A stretch of 64,000 nucleotides of DNA, taken from assembly GCA_965223825.1 (NCBI GenBank), contig OZ245018.1:2046001-2110000 (forward strand), given 5' to 3'. This DNA is from CAJXQU01 sp965223825. Its GTDB lineage: Bacteria > Pseudomonadota > Gammaproteobacteria > CAJXQU01. The notes beneath the pieces are model-generated. The model was not told the origin of the DNA. It saw nothing but the letters and a program-made list of their open reading frames with translations, and ran no database searches. Below, piece by piece: positions 1-8,866 of this stretch. A program made the position numbers and the translations under genes. Numbering within the stretch: the first letter of the stretch is position 1; every line of letters starts with the position of its first letter.

Positions 1-3
1 ACG

Positions 4-645
4 TTACCCTTTCGCAAGATTGACAAGTTCGCGTAATTCTCGTGCAGAATCTGCTGGTGAATCCGCTCCATAAATTGCCGCGCCGACAACCACAATATCT
101 GCGCCTGCTCTCACCGTGCCTTGAATCGTGTCACGGTTAATCCCACCAGCAACTGACACTTTTACGGGTAAATTCAGATCCGCAATGGTTTTTAAATCCT
201 GGAAAGGTGTTTGTCCAGATGCCTGCGCATCCAGACCCGTGTGTACACCAATGATATGTGCACCGTTTGTCACCGCGTCTTTTGCGACGGCAACTTTATC
301 TTTAACACCGATCAGATCAACCTGTGCTTCGCCCGCATTTGCATTTGCCGCTTTGATCACGCCTTTAATCGTTGCCATATCCGCAGCACCCAGTACCGTC
401 GTGATTCTGCCGCCTGCTTTAAAAAACGGTGCGGCTTCATATTCACCGGCGTCCATGGTTTTCAGATCAACTAAAATCTTTTTATCTGGATGCGCTGCTT
501 TTAATGCGTGCACAATTTTTTCACCATTAAATTTAATGCATGGTGTACCGATCTCAATAATATCAATATACGGTGCTGCCTGAGCAGCAAGTGCCAGCGT
601 AGTGTCAAAGTCTAATGAATCCAATGCTAATTGAATTTCAGCCAT
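4..645 (-). CDS. hxlA: 3-hexulose-6-phosphate synthase (RuMP pathway)
   Basis: 213-residue OMP-decarboxylase-fold protein, the usual length for the family. It condenses formaldehyde with ribulose 5-phosphate to hexulose 6-phosphate in the cytoplasm. The family signature DLKTMDAGEYEA lies near residue 60 and contains the Asp-x-Lys-x-x-Asp catalytic set. A phosphate-binding SVAGGIN segment follows near residue 165, then the VVVGAAIYGA segment near residue 187. The ATG is preceded by GGAGT. It lies downstream of transaldolase, which regenerates the acceptor sugar; the partner isomerase (PHI) is not in the window and may lie beyond the left edge. Identity is strong. Whether it serves growth on C1 compounds or only formaldehyde detoxification cannot be told from sequence. 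Confidence 0.92.
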   Translation of the reverse strand: MAEIQLALDSLDFDTTLALAAQAAPYIDIIEIGTPCIKFNGEKIVHALKAAHPDKKILVDLKTMDAGEYEAAPFFKAGGRITTVLGAADMATIKGVIKAANANAGEAQVDLIGVKDKVAVAKDAVTNGAHIIGVHTGLDAQASGQTPFQDLKTIADLNLPVKVSVAGGINRDTIQGTVRAGADIVVVGAAIYGADSPADSARELRELVNLAKG

Positions 646-766
646 TTTTTATTACTCCATTTAAGTTTAAAAATTTTCCCCATTATAGGGAAAGTGTTAC
701 AGATTCAGTCAATAGAAGTATGACAATCTGTTGTCTTTTGCCTTATTTCAGACAAAAAGATGCCTT

Positions 767-793
767 TACCGTCAGGTGTAAAACCTGACGGTA
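767..793 (-). terminator. Hairpin terminator after transaldolase
   Basis: A perfect 11-bp stem (TACCGTCAGGT / ACCTGACGGTA) with loop GTAAA sits 37 bp past the transaldolase stop. In the minus direction a short T run (CTTTTTG) follows about ten bases later. In the plus direction the flank is also T-rich. A terminator separating tal from the hexulose-phosphate synthase gene is the simplest reading. Confidence 0.5.
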
Positions 794-829
794 TCTGTTT
801 TCTGTTTATTATTTTGGTGAAAAAGTGGG

Positions 830-1819
830 CTAAGCCCAGAGTGCGTTTACACGCTCGGAGAGTTGCTCTTCCAATGTTTTTTGTGCATCAATAAAGCTGT
901 TAATGCCTTCGGAAAGTTTTTCTGTTGCCATGCGATTTTCGGAGTGCATACGATCAAATGTTGATTTATCCACTGTGATTTCTTCGATCGTCATTGCTTG
1001 AGATTTATCGATAGACAGTTTTCGTTCAAGCGGCTGAACGGTATTTTTTAATTCGTCTAACAAAGCTGGTGAGATGGTTAACAGATCAACACCTGCGAGT
1101 TCAAGGATCTCACCACTATTACGGAAACTTGCGCCCATCACTTCGGTCTTGAAACCGAACTTTTTGAAGTAATGATAAATTTCAGTCACCGATAACACAC
1201 CGGGATCTTCCGCTGCCGGATACGCATCACGGCCACTTTCTTTTTTGTACCAATCAAGAATTCGTCCAACAAAGGGGGAGATTAGAGTAATGCCGTGTTG
1301 TGCACACGCAATGGCTTGGTGTGATCCGAATATCAAGGTCAGGTTGCAATGAATGCCCTCTTTCTCAAGCACTGTGGCGGCTTGAATACCTTCCCACGTT
1401 GCGGCGATCTTAATCAGAATCCGATCGCGTGAAATCCCTGCGGCATCGTATTGCGCGATCACCTTACGTGCTTTTTCAATTGTCGCGCCAGTATCATAAG
1501 AAAGTCGTGCGTCAACTTCCGTTGAGATCCGGCCCGGAATAATCGCTAATATTTTCAATCCAAACGCGATCGCAAGTTGATCAGCCGCTTGTGAAATAAT
1601 GGCTTCTTCACTAGCGTCAGCACCCAGCTCGCCTCTAACTTTAGCGAGCGTCTCGTCCACAATCGTTTGATATTCCGGCATTTTAGCCGCTGCTGTGATC
1701 AAGCTTGGATTTGTTGTTGCGTCACGCGGCGTAAATTGTTCGATCGACAAAATATCGCCCGTATCTGCAACAACGGTGGTCATGGTTTTTAATTGTTCAA
1801 GTAAGTTCGTCATGGTCAT
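830..1819 (-). CDS. tal: Transaldolase
   Basis: About 329 residues, TalB-type class I transaldolase. It moves a dihydroxyacetone unit between sugar phosphates in the pentose phosphate and RuMP cycles. Family features seen are TTVVADTGD near the N terminus, DATTNPSL, the Schiff-base lysine in ILIKIAATWEG, and NLTLIFG. The open frame begins at a TTG (1822), but GAAGAA sits just upstream of the ATG at 1819; a second in-frame ATG at 1813 would match the E. coli N terminus. A TTGCACTGCAA motif lies about 25 bp upstream, and the same motif occurs twice before phaC. The C-terminal end is slightly longer than E. coli TalB (317 residues). Confidence 0.93.
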   Translation of the reverse strand: MTMTNLLEQLKTMTTVVADTGDILSIEQFTPRDATTNPSLITAAAKMPEYQTIVDETLAKVRGELGADASEEAIISQAADQLAIAFGLKILAIIPGRISTEVDARLSYDTGATIEKARKVIAQYDAAGISRDRILIKIAATWEGIQAATVLEKEGIHCNLTLIFGSHQAIACAQHGITLISPFVGRILDWYKKESGRDAYPAAEDPGVLSVTEIYHYFKKFGFKTEVMGASFRNSGEILELAGVDLLTISPALLDELKNTVQPLERKLSIDKSQAMTIEEITVDKSTFDRMHSENRMATEKLSEGINSFIDAQKTLEEQLSERVNALWA

Positions 1820-1841
1820 CAATTCTTCAATTCATAGAGTT

Positions 1842-1856
1842 AATTGCACTGCAATT
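1842..1856. promoter_or_regulatory. TTGCACTGCAA motif upstream of tal
   Basis: AATTGCACTGCAATT is a near-perfect inverted repeat around a single central base pair, located 23-37 bp upstream of the tal start. The same core appears twice in tandem upstream of phaC (59176-59205). PhaR-type repressors bind TGC/GCA-containing repeats, so a common regulator is possible. Function is inferred. Confidence 0.35.
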
Positions 1857-2166
1857 CGCAAAAACGAATGACAATGCCCGAATCATTTCTTTCAGGCAAG
1901 TAACTTGCCATATGTAAAGGTAATAATTCGAAACAAGCGTATAAGGAAATAAATCGCCTTTAACGCAATTCTATTTGGAAATTAGGATGGCCAGCGTCGC
2001 CAGCAATAGGCGAGAGGAAGAGTGACACGGGAACGTGTCGAGCTAGAAACTGAAAATTTATGTGAGGTCAGTGGACTCTCTGTAAGAGGCCCAAAGCATT
2101 CAACTCGATCAGACATCATCAAACCCTGATATGGTGTAAATGGTGCAACGCACTATATCGGAGATA
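1857..2166. other. Non-coding interval with small hairpins
   Basis: No credible gene is seen between tal and the SDR gene. On the plus strand there is a TCGCC/GGCGA hairpin near 1994-2010 and a GACACG-GGAA-CGTGTC hairpin near 2023-2038, and the interval ends at the 2167-2195 hairpin. This could be a plus-strand small RNA with its own terminator, but no known RNA family was recognised. Confidence 0.25.
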
Positions 2167-2195
2167 TTTTCAAAAAGGAATACCCTTTTTGAAAA
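2167..2195. terminator. AT-rich 12-bp hairpin, probably bidirectional terminator
   Basis: TTTTCAAAAAGG and CCTTTTTGAAAA form a perfect 12-bp stem with a 5-base loop, 25 bp past the SDR stop codon. TAATTTTATT follows on the plus side. It may end the minus-strand SDR transcript, a plus-strand small RNA, or both. Confidence 0.5.
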
Positions 2196-2220
2196 TAATT
2201 TTATTCTCCGCTGTAACTAA

Positions 2221-3015
2221 TCAGAATGCGCTTTTCACAACGCCACCATCAACACGCACTGCTGCACCATTGGTTGCTGATGCTAGCGGGCTACTTAGGT
2301 AGGTGATCATATTCGCGACTTCATCGACACTTGCGAAACGTTGAATTAATGACGTTGGCCGCGCGGATTTAAAAAATTCCGTTTCCATTTCTTCAAATGT
2401 AACGCCTTGTTGTTCACAGAGCTTGCCGACGAAATCATCAACGCCTTCTGATCGCGTTGGTCCTGGCAAGACTGAATTGACCGTAATGTTCGTGCCTTTT
2501 GTGGTTTCGGCCAATCCACGTGCGATCGCAATTTGTGCTGATTTTGTCATACCGTAATGAATCATTTCTTCAGGGATTTGCATGCCCGATTCACTGGAAA
2601 TAAAGATCACCCTGCCCCAATTATTCTTCCGCATGTTACGAATATAATAGCGCGATAAACGCACGCCGCTCATGATGTTGGTATTAAAAAATTCCAACCA
2701 TTCCTGATCAGCAATTTCATCAAACTCAACGGGGTTGAAAATGCCTAAATTATTAATCAGGATATCGACTTCCGGCACCGCTTGAAACAAGCATTCACAG
2801 CCCGCTGCGGTGGAAAGATCGGCCGCCATACCAACAATATTCGCATCCGGCACTTGCGCTTTTATTTCCTCAACGGCCGCATTCACGGAGGCATCGCTTC
2901 GGCCATTCAGAATCACTTTTGCGCCTTCTTGTGCTAAACGACTTACCGTTGCGAAACCAATCCCTTTTGTTGAACCACTAACCAACGCTGTTTTATCCGC
3001 CAGTTGTAAATCCAT
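2221..3015 (-). CDS. SDR-family NAD(P)-dependent oxidoreductase
   Basis: 264-residue classical short-chain dehydrogenase. The cofactor site SGSTKGIG is near residue 14, the NNLG motif near residue 88, the catalytic Ser in SSESGM and the Tyr-x3-Lys pair in YGMTK. The C terminus ends in the usual VDGG segment. Because Ser, Tyr and Lys are all present it should be an active alcohol/ketone oxidoreductase. The substrate is unknown. The ATG has a clear GAGGAGA ribosome site. It is the last gene of a minus-strand run after the aminotransferase gene (39-bp gap), so it may share that transcript. No aromatic-pathway role can be assigned from sequence. Confidence 0.85.
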   Translation of the reverse strand: MDLQLADKTALVSGSTKGIGFATVSRLAQEGAKVILNGRSDASVNAAVEEIKAQVPDANIVGMAADLSTAAGCECLFQAVPEVDILINNLGIFNPVEFDEIADQEWLEFFNTNIMSGVRLSRYYIRNMRKNNWGRVIFISSESGMQIPEEMIHYGMTKSAQIAIARGLAETTKGTNITVNSVLPGPTRSEGVDDFVGKLCEQQGVTFEEMETEFFKSARPTSLIQRFASVDEVANMITYLSSPLASATNGAAVRVDGGVVKSAF

Positions 3016-3054
3016 TATCCTCTCCTCATAAAATTGTTAAGTGCAGAATACGAC

Positions 3055-4350
3055 CTACGTCATCTGTCTGAGTTCTTTTATTAAAAAATCAATTTCACTT
3101 GATGTATTAAAATGTGCAAATGAAATCCGTAACACGCCAGACGTGGGGTCAAGTTTTAACGCCTGTAAACATCGCCATGCGTAAAAGCAACCGCCTTGCA
3201 CTGCGATATTTTTCGCCGCTAATTTTTGTGCAAGCTCTAAGGGCGTTTGATCATTCAGTATTCGGAAACTGTACGTCGGTGATCGCTGCGCGGTGTTGGA
3301 ATCTGACTTTCCAATTAATTGAAGCTGATCAAGCGCAGGTATTTGTTGCAAGAACTGTTCGGCCAACTGAGTTTCGTAAGCGGTGATTAAGGCGAAAACC
3401 TGCGTAACAACATCATGAAAATGTGTTATCTCATTATCAAAATGATGTTTATGTAAAGCATTAAAATAATTCACCAGACCGATCAAACTTGCGACAGACT
3501 CATGATTCACTAAGCCAGGGTTTAAGGCGATCCGTAAGTAATTCGGTGCGCCCGGTGTCGTTTTGCTGGCATATAACTCCGGCATAAAGTCGAGAGATTG
3601 GTTTTGTAATTTATCGTGATGTGTTTGCTTCACATACAATAACCCTAAATGCGGGCCGAAAACTTTATATAAACTCAGTGTGTAAAAATCGACACCAAGT
3701 GCTTGCATATCCAACGCATGGTGTGGCGCGTAAGAAACACCATCGACCAGCAACATGGCATCACATTCATGCACGAGTCCAGCGATTCGTTTTACGTCGT
3801 TGACTGATCCGACAATATTAGAACTGTGAGGTATGCAGACCAGTTTTGTATCCGTCGACAGTAACGCGATTAAATCATCAACTTCCAGCTCGCCAGTTAT
3901 CGGATTCAGCTGCCATTCATTGATCACCGCACCACAGCGCTCTAAACGACGCCAAGGAGAAATGTTGGATTCGTGATCTTGGTTGGTAACAATCACTTCA
4001 TCGCCCGGTTTGAAATGCGGTCGCAACGCTTTCGCCAGCATCACCAGATTCATCGTCGTGCTATGCCCGATAACAATCTCAGACGCGTCGGCATTGATCA
4101 TCTCAGCCATCGCGACCGTGGCGGTCTCAATCATGTTCGTGGCTTCTTCCGACATCGCATACGGACCATACGGCTGGACTTTGGTGTTGATCAGAAAATC
4201 TTCCATCTGATCAATCACCTGCTTAGGTACGTAAGTCCCACCGGCATTTTCAAAAAATGCGATATCTTTATAACGACCTTCAGTCAGCGCTGGATATTGT
4301 TGCCGAACAAAATCACTATCCAACGTCTCACGTACCGCTACTTCCGTCAC
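3055..4350 (-). CDS. Cysteine-desulfurase-like class V aminotransferase
   Basis: 431-residue PLP enzyme of the aminotransferase class V fold. Motifs include ENAGGTY near residue 34, GHSTTMN (phosphate binding), NQDHESN, LVDGVSYAPHH (Asp for the PLP nitrogen) and SLYKVFGPH with the Schiff-base lysine. It resembles the cysteine desulfurase-like group near VC1184 (TIGR01976) more than IscS or SufS, because the canonical SGSACTS or GHHCA catalytic loop is absent; a Cys in QGGCFYAW occupies a comparable place. The start is GTG overlapping the ppsA stop (TAGTG), so translation is probably coupled. Sulfur transfer is possible, but the substrate is unproven. Confidence 0.72.
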   Translation of the reverse strand: MTEVAVRETLDSDFVRQQYPALTEGRYKDIAFFENAGGTYVPKQVIDQMEDFLINTKVQPYGPYAMSEEATNMIETATVAMAEMINADASEIVIGHSTTMNLVMLAKALRPHFKPGDEVIVTNQDHESNISPWRRLERCGAVINEWQLNPITGELEVDDLIALLSTDTKLVCIPHSSNIVGSVNDVKRIAGLVHECDAMLLVDGVSYAPHHALDMQALGVDFYTLSLYKVFGPHLGLLYVKQTHHDKLQNQSLDFMPELYASKTTPGAPNYLRIALNPGLVNHESVASLIGLVNYFNALHKHHFDNEITHFHDVVTQVFALITAYETQLAEQFLQQIPALDQLQLIGKSDSNTAQRSPTYSFRILNDQTPLELAQKLAAKNIAVQGGCFYAWRCLQALKLDPTSGVLRISFAHFNTSSEIDFLIKELRQMT

Positions 4351-6737
4351 TATTTGGCCTCAACACCTGCCATGTACAACCACGTGTCGATCACCGTATC
4401 GGGATTCAACGACATGCTTTCAATGCCTTCATCGAGTAACCATTTGGCTAAGTCAGGGTGATCAGATGGGCCTTGTCCGCAAATACCCACGTATTTACCG
4501 GCTTTCTTGCATGCAGCGATTGCGCGAGAGAGCATGAACTTGACCGCTTCATCACGCTCATCAAACAGTTCGGAGACCAGTCCTGAGTCGCGATCAAGCG
4601 CGAGGGTCAGTTGTGTCATGTCGTTGGAACCGATGGAGAAGCCATCAAAGTATTCAAGGAATTTATCCGCAAGAATGGCATTACTCGGCACTTCGCACAT
4701 CATGATGAGCTTGAGGCCGTTCTTGCCACGTTCTAGTCCGTATTTGGCGAGTAGTTCAACCACCGCTTTGGCTTGGCCGACGGTGCGCACAAACGGCACC
4801 ATGACCCAGACGTTTTGCAGATTCATGTTGTCGCGCACGTAGCGCAGCGCACGGCATTCCAGCTCAAAGCACGGTTCAAAATCAGCGGATAAATAGCGTG
4901 AGGTACCGCGATAGCCGATCATGGGGTTTTCTTCTTCCGGCTCAAAGTCGGGACCGCCAATGAGGTTCGCGTATTCGTTGGATTTAAAATCCGAAAGCCG
5001 CACGATGACCGGATTCGGCGCAAATGCCGCACCAAGCGTCGAGATACCTTCGATGAGCTTTTGTACGTAAAATTCTACTGGATCGGCATACGCAGCGATG
5101 CGCGGTGCGATGTTGGCTTTCAGTTCATCACTGATGTTGTCGTATTCGAGTAAGGCCCGCGGGTGAATGCCGATCTTGTTGTTGATAATAAATTCGAGTC
5201 GAGCCAAACCAACACCGGCATTTGGGATCTGTGCAAAAGACATGGCTTTGCCGGGGTTGCCGACGTTCATCATGATCTTCAGCGGTGCTGGTGGCATGTT
5301 GTCAAGTTCGACGCGGTTCACGACAAAGTCAACGTCACCATCAAATATTTGTCCGACTTCGCCTTCTGAACAAGCAACGGTGACGGCTTGATCTTGTTGT
5401 ATGACTTGCGTCGCATCACCACAGCCCACAACGGCCGGAACGCCGAGTTCACGTGCAATGATCGCCGCATGGCAGGTTCGTCCACCCCGATCTGTGACGA
5501 TCGCGGAGGCGCGTTTCATGACGGGCTCCCAGTCCGGATCGGTCATTTGTGTGACCAACACGTCGCCGTCTTGCAGGTCGTCCATGTCTTCCAATCGGTG
5601 AATCACTTTGGCGTTACCTGCGCCGATCTTTTGGCCTATCGCCGCGCCAGTGATAATAACGTCCGCTTGACCTTTTAATTCAAAACGTTCGATCACATTA
5701 ACATTGCCGCGACTTTGCACCGTTTCAGGACGCGCCTGCACGATGTAGACCTTTTTGTCTTCGCCGTCCAACGCCCATTCAATGTCCATAGGACGACCAT
5801 AGTGTTTTTCAATAATCATGGCTTGGCGAGCCAGATCTTCAAGGTAGTCATCTGTTAAACAAAACTGTGCAGCATCAGCTGGATCAACGTCGATGGTTTT
5901 CACCAACTCGCCAGCGTCATCATCGTTGTAGATCATTTTGATCAGTTTGCTGCCGAGGCTGCGGCTTAAAACGGCGGGATGATCCGAAACAAGATTTGGT
6001 TTATAGACGTAGTATTCATCGGGATTGACCGCGCCTTGAACGACGGTTTCACCGAGGCCGTAACTGCCGGTGATAAATACGGCTTGGTCGTAACCGGATT
6101 CGGTATCGAGGGTGAACATGACGCCGCTGACGCCAATGTCACTGCGCACCATGCGTTGCAGGCCCGCAGAGAGCGCGACCTCTTCGTGTTTAAAGTCGTG
6201 ATGCACACGATAAGCAATGGCGCGATCGTTGTATAATGAGGCGTAGACTTCTTTCACGCGCAGCAGCACATCGTCGATGCCACGTACGTTGAGGAAAGTT
6301 TCTTGTTGACCGGCGAAGCTGGCATCGGGTAAATCTTCAGCGGTAGCAGAGGAGCGCACGGCGATGGAGGCGCCATTAGCCGTGCCTTCGGATAGGCTGG
6401 CGTAAGCGGTTTTAATCGCGTCATCTAAATCGGGTTGAAACGGTGCCTCAATAATCCACTGACGAATATCGGCACCTGCGGCGTTGAGATCGCTCACCTT
6501 GTTGGTATCCAATCCGACCAAGCGTGTTTGAATGCGTTCGCGCAACTTGTTGTGATCGAGAAAATCCCAGAATGCTTGTGCGGTGGTTGCATAACCATCC
6601 GGTACGCTCACGCCGGCATTGGCCAAATGGCTGATCATTTCACCGAGGGAGGCGTTCTTCCCACCGACGATGCCGACATCGTCCATACCCAGTTCGCGAA
6701 ACGGTTTGACGTACGCATTTGAGACGAGGTTTTTCAT
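4350..6737 (-). CDS. ppsA: Phosphoenolpyruvate synthase
   Basis: 795 residues, close to the 792 of E. coli PpsA. It converts pyruvate and ATP to PEP, AMP and phosphate, the entry to gluconeogenesis from C3 and aromatic carbon. The N-terminal ATP-grasp region has GGKNASLGEMI and VRSSATAEDLP. The phosphohistidine site is GGRTCHAAIIAREL near residue 420. The C-terminal PEP-binding barrel contains MCEVPSN and FSIGSNDMTQLTLALDRDSG. It follows ppsR on the same strand with a 42-bp gap and overlaps the aminotransferase gene by one base. Its position beside meta-cleavage genes, whose products are pyruvate and acetyl-CoA, fits the physiology. Confidence 0.96.
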   Translation of the reverse strand: MKNLVSNAYVKPFRELGMDDVGIVGGKNASLGEMISHLANAGVSVPDGYATTAQAFWDFLDHNKLRERIQTRLVGLDTNKVSDLNAAGADIRQWIIEAPFQPDLDDAIKTAYASLSEGTANGASIAVRSSATAEDLPDASFAGQQETFLNVRGIDDVLLRVKEVYASLYNDRAIAYRVHHDFKHEEVALSAGLQRMVRSDIGVSGVMFTLDTESGYDQAVFITGSYGLGETVVQGAVNPDEYYVYKPNLVSDHPAVLSRSLGSKLIKMIYNDDDAGELVKTIDVDPADAAQFCLTDDYLEDLARQAMIIEKHYGRPMDIEWALDGEDKKVYIVQARPETVQSRGNVNVIERFELKGQADVIITGAAIGQKIGAGNAKVIHRLEDMDDLQDGDVLVTQMTDPDWEPVMKRASAIVTDRGGRTCHAAIIARELGVPAVVGCGDATQVIQQDQAVTVACSEGEVGQIFDGDVDFVVNRVELDNMPPAPLKIMMNVGNPGKAMSFAQIPNAGVGLARLEFIINNKIGIHPRALLEYDNISDELKANIAPRIAAYADPVEFYVQKLIEGISTLGAAFAPNPVIVRLSDFKSNEYANLIGGPDFEPEEENPMIGYRGTSRYLSADFEPCFELECRALRYVRDNMNLQNVWVMVPFVRTVGQAKAVVELLAKYGLERGKNGLKLIMMCEVPSNAILADKFLEYFDGFSIGSNDMTQLTLALDRDSGLVSELFDERDEAVKFMLSRAIAACKKAGKYVGICGQGPSDHPDLAKWLLDEGIESMSLNPDTVIDTWLYMAGVEAK

Positions 6738-6779
6738 AAGGTTTACCTATCATTTAGACGGTCCATTCCTTGGGCCGCA

Positions 6780-7610
6780 TTATTTTCGTTTTAGTAGATT
6801 TTTTTCTTTTGCAATTTTGACCGCGATCTCTTCAATCGAGATACTGGTTGAGTCGAATACCGTTAAACCTGATCTGGCCATCATCTTATCGGCCTGTTTC
6901 AATTCTTTTTTACATTGATCTAACGACGCATAGGGTGAATTTGGTCGGCGCTGTTGTCGGATCGCACTAAGCTGATCAGCGCGGATCGTCAGCCCAACGG
7001 TTTTATCCAAATGTTTTTGTAAGAAATCGGGAAGCTCAGTGTGATGCAGATCATCATCCGTGAGCGGATAATTCGCCGCTTTAATGGAGAAGTTCATCGC
7101 GAGATATAAACACGTCGGTGTTTTTGCACAACGCGACACACCAACCAGAATAATGTCCGCTTCCTCAAACTGAGTCGTCAACATGCCATCATCATTACGC
7201 AGAGTAAAATCAATCGCGTCGATGTGTTCGCTGTATTCGCGATCATCAAATTCTTCGTGAGGTTGGCCGGTGCTGTGCGACGATTCAATATTCAGATGTT
7301 TTTCTAATGGATCAATAAATTCATTAAATAAACTCACCAGGCAGGCGTCTGTATTAGCAATTATTTTTTCGACAGATTCATCCACAATCGTACTGATCAC
7401 GATCGGGGCTGTTCCGTTGCGAGTGGTGATGGACTGAATGTCGTTTACGATCTGTTCAGCATCAGCTTGATTCGTGACAAAGGAGTAGGTTTTGTGTTCA
7501 AAATCGACCGATCCAAACTGCGATAATAAACTCAACCCGATAGATTCTGCTGTTTTGCCGGTGCGATCTGAAACAAAAAAGACACTGTTTTTCGCGATTT
7601 TTTCAGTCAT
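6780..7610 (-). CDS. ppsR: PEP synthase regulatory kinase/pyrophosphorylase (PpsR, DUF299)
   Basis: 276 residues from the ATG at 7610, which has GGAA about 8 bases upstream; a TTG four codons earlier is less likely. The family phosphorylates PEP synthase with ADP to inactivate it and reactivates it by phosphorolysis. The N terminus VFFVSDRTGKTAESIG and the P-loop-like GVSRCAKTPTC with downstream NYPL are diagnostic. In E. coli ppsR is divergent from ppsA; here it sits directly upstream on the same strand, so enzyme and regulator are likely co-transcribed. Confidence 0.93.
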   Translation of the reverse strand: MTEKIAKNSVFFVSDRTGKTAESIGLSLLSQFGSVDFEHKTYSFVTNQADAEQIVNDIQSITTRNGTAPIVISTIVDESVEKIIANTDACLVSLFNEFIDPLEKHLNIESSHSTGQPHEEFDDREYSEHIDAIDFTLRNDDGMLTTQFEEADIILVGVSRCAKTPTCLYLAMNFSIKAANYPLTDDDLHHTELPDFLQKHLDKTVGLTIRADQLSAIRQQRRPNSPYASLDQCKKELKQADKMMARSGLTVFDSTSISIEEIAVKIAKEKNLLKRK

Positions 7611-7648
7611 GCGATTTTCCAACGTGATAAGTCTTGCTCAGGTCATCG

Positions 7649-8464
7649 TCACTCAGCGAGAAAATCTGAAACCAATTGGTTAAATCGATCTGCATGTTCT
7701 ATCTGCGTCCAGTGACCACATTGCCCAAACAAGTGGAGTTGTGATCGTTCGATCAATGAGAACAAGCGTAACGCATTTTCATGTGGAATAACGTGATCTT
7801 CTCGACCATGTAGAATTAATGTGTCTTGCTGAAGTGCCTGAATGTCCGCTTCCGAACTGGCCATGGCCTTGATCGCATTCTGCCGTGGTGCAGGAAACAT
7901 TTTCTCGAACGATTCCTGAAACCCAGGACGAATGCTGGCCTGATACCGAAGTTCGGCTAATTCATCGGTAACCAAGTTCCGATCATACGCAAAAATATCA
8001 AGTAATTTCCGCATATTCGCGAGTGAAGGTTGATATCCCCAAGTTTTATCTAGGCCATCTGTCAATTGGAACTCTAAACCAACACTGCCCATCAGCACCA
8101 GTTTTTTTACCCGATCAGGATGTTGGATAGCCAGGGCCAAAGCCAACGCACCACCAAACGAATTGCCGATGATCGGTGCCGATTCAATACTCAACGCATC
8201 CATCACGCCGATGAGCTGATCAACCCAGTTTTGCATGGTGTAGTTATAATCATCAGGTCGTTCAGTAAAACCAAAGCCCACCATATCCGGTGCGATCACG
8301 CGATATTTTTTCGCTAAAACTGGCAAGCTCAAGCGCCAGTTTGCCCATGCACTCACACCGGGGCCAGAGCCATGAATCATTATGACCGGTTCACCTTTCC
8401 CGAGATCATGATAATTCGTTTGAATACCATTAGCCTGAATTGACAAACTGATTTCTGGGTTCAT
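7649..8464 (-). CDS. dmpD: 2-hydroxymuconic semialdehyde hydrolase (meta-cleavage C-C hydrolase)
   Basis: 271-residue alpha/beta hydrolase very similar in pattern to DmpD/XylF. It cleaves the ring-fission product of catechol or methylcatechols. The oxyanion segment is IHGSGPGVSAWANWR, the nucleophile Ser lies in GNSFGG, the acid is in HGREDHVIP, and the His in FGQCGHWTQIEH. The run YDRNLVTDELAELRYQASIR matches my memory of DmpD. The ATG at 8464 is chosen because GAGG lies about 9 bases upstream; the frame extends to a GTG at 8485. It is cut off from dmpH by a strong terminator, so it appears separately transcribed and may read into ppsR (38-bp gap). Confidence 0.93.
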   Translation of the reverse strand: MNPEISLSIQANGIQTNYHDLGKGEPVIMIHGSGPGVSAWANWRLSLPVLAKKYRVIAPDMVGFGFTERPDDYNYTMQNWVDQLIGVMDALSIESAPIIGNSFGGALALALAIQHPDRVKKLVLMGSVGLEFQLTDGLDKTWGYQPSLANMRKLLDIFAYDRNLVTDELAELRYQASIRPGFQESFEKMFPAPRQNAIKAMASSEADIQALQQDTLILHGREDHVIPHENALRLFSLIERSQLHLFGQCGHWTQIEHADRFNQLVSDFLAE

Positions 8465-8484
8465 ACCGATCGCCTCATATGACA

Positions 8485-8645
8485 CTTTATGTTAATGATC
8501 GAAAATATATAATTCATATACGTGAATTTTATCTATTCTTTTTTTAATTCTTAATTCTTAATTCTTAATTCTTTTAAATAATTTTTCTTAAAAATTTAAA
8601 CAACACTATTATTAAATTTTAGTTGAACTGATCAAGTCGACAGAT
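8485..8645. repeat. AT-rich leader with four AATTCTT tandem repeats
   Basis: The spacer upstream of dmpD contains four exact tandem copies of AATTCTT (8546-8573) in very AT-rich DNA. It probably contains the dmpD promoter. A repeat of this kind can change copy number by slippage, which would change promoter spacing. No gene is visible. Confidence 0.6.
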
Positions 8646-8684
8646 AAAAAAATGCGGGTTAAAGATATAAAATCAATAACCCGC
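8646..8684 (-). terminator. Rho-independent terminator of the lower meta-cleavage operon
   Basis: On the minus strand an 8-bp stem (GCGGGTTA / TAACCCGC) with a 15-base loop is followed immediately by ATTTTTTT. This is a textbook intrinsic terminator placed after dmpH. Confidence 0.8.
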
Positions 8685-8866
8685 CAATACTGGGACGTCA
8701 AATGGCTAGAGAGTTAAAGGAAGTCACAATCATCCTGATTGTCGTGCTGTCATCCTTGCGAAGATTAAATGAACTCTAGAATCACTTAATCCACATTCGT
8801 TACATTACATCCTTCACTTTTCTCAACTCTGCCCAGTCTACTGTTAACGACTTACTTCACTTCAAA
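8685..8866. other. Short non-coding spacer after dmpH; no dmpI
   Basis: This is where a 4-oxalocrotonate tautomerase gene (dmpI, about 63 codons) often lies. The minus strand has no open frame beginning with Met/Pro-Ile and only very short frames ending early (for example ATG-TAA). A small CAATCA/TGATTG hairpin is present near 8736-8752. Confidence 0.5.

Noticed and set aside
128..583. Plus-strand open frame opposite the hexulose-phosphate synthase gene
   Set aside because: It lies wholly inside a clear minus-strand gene and its translation matches no family; many such mirror frames occur in the window.
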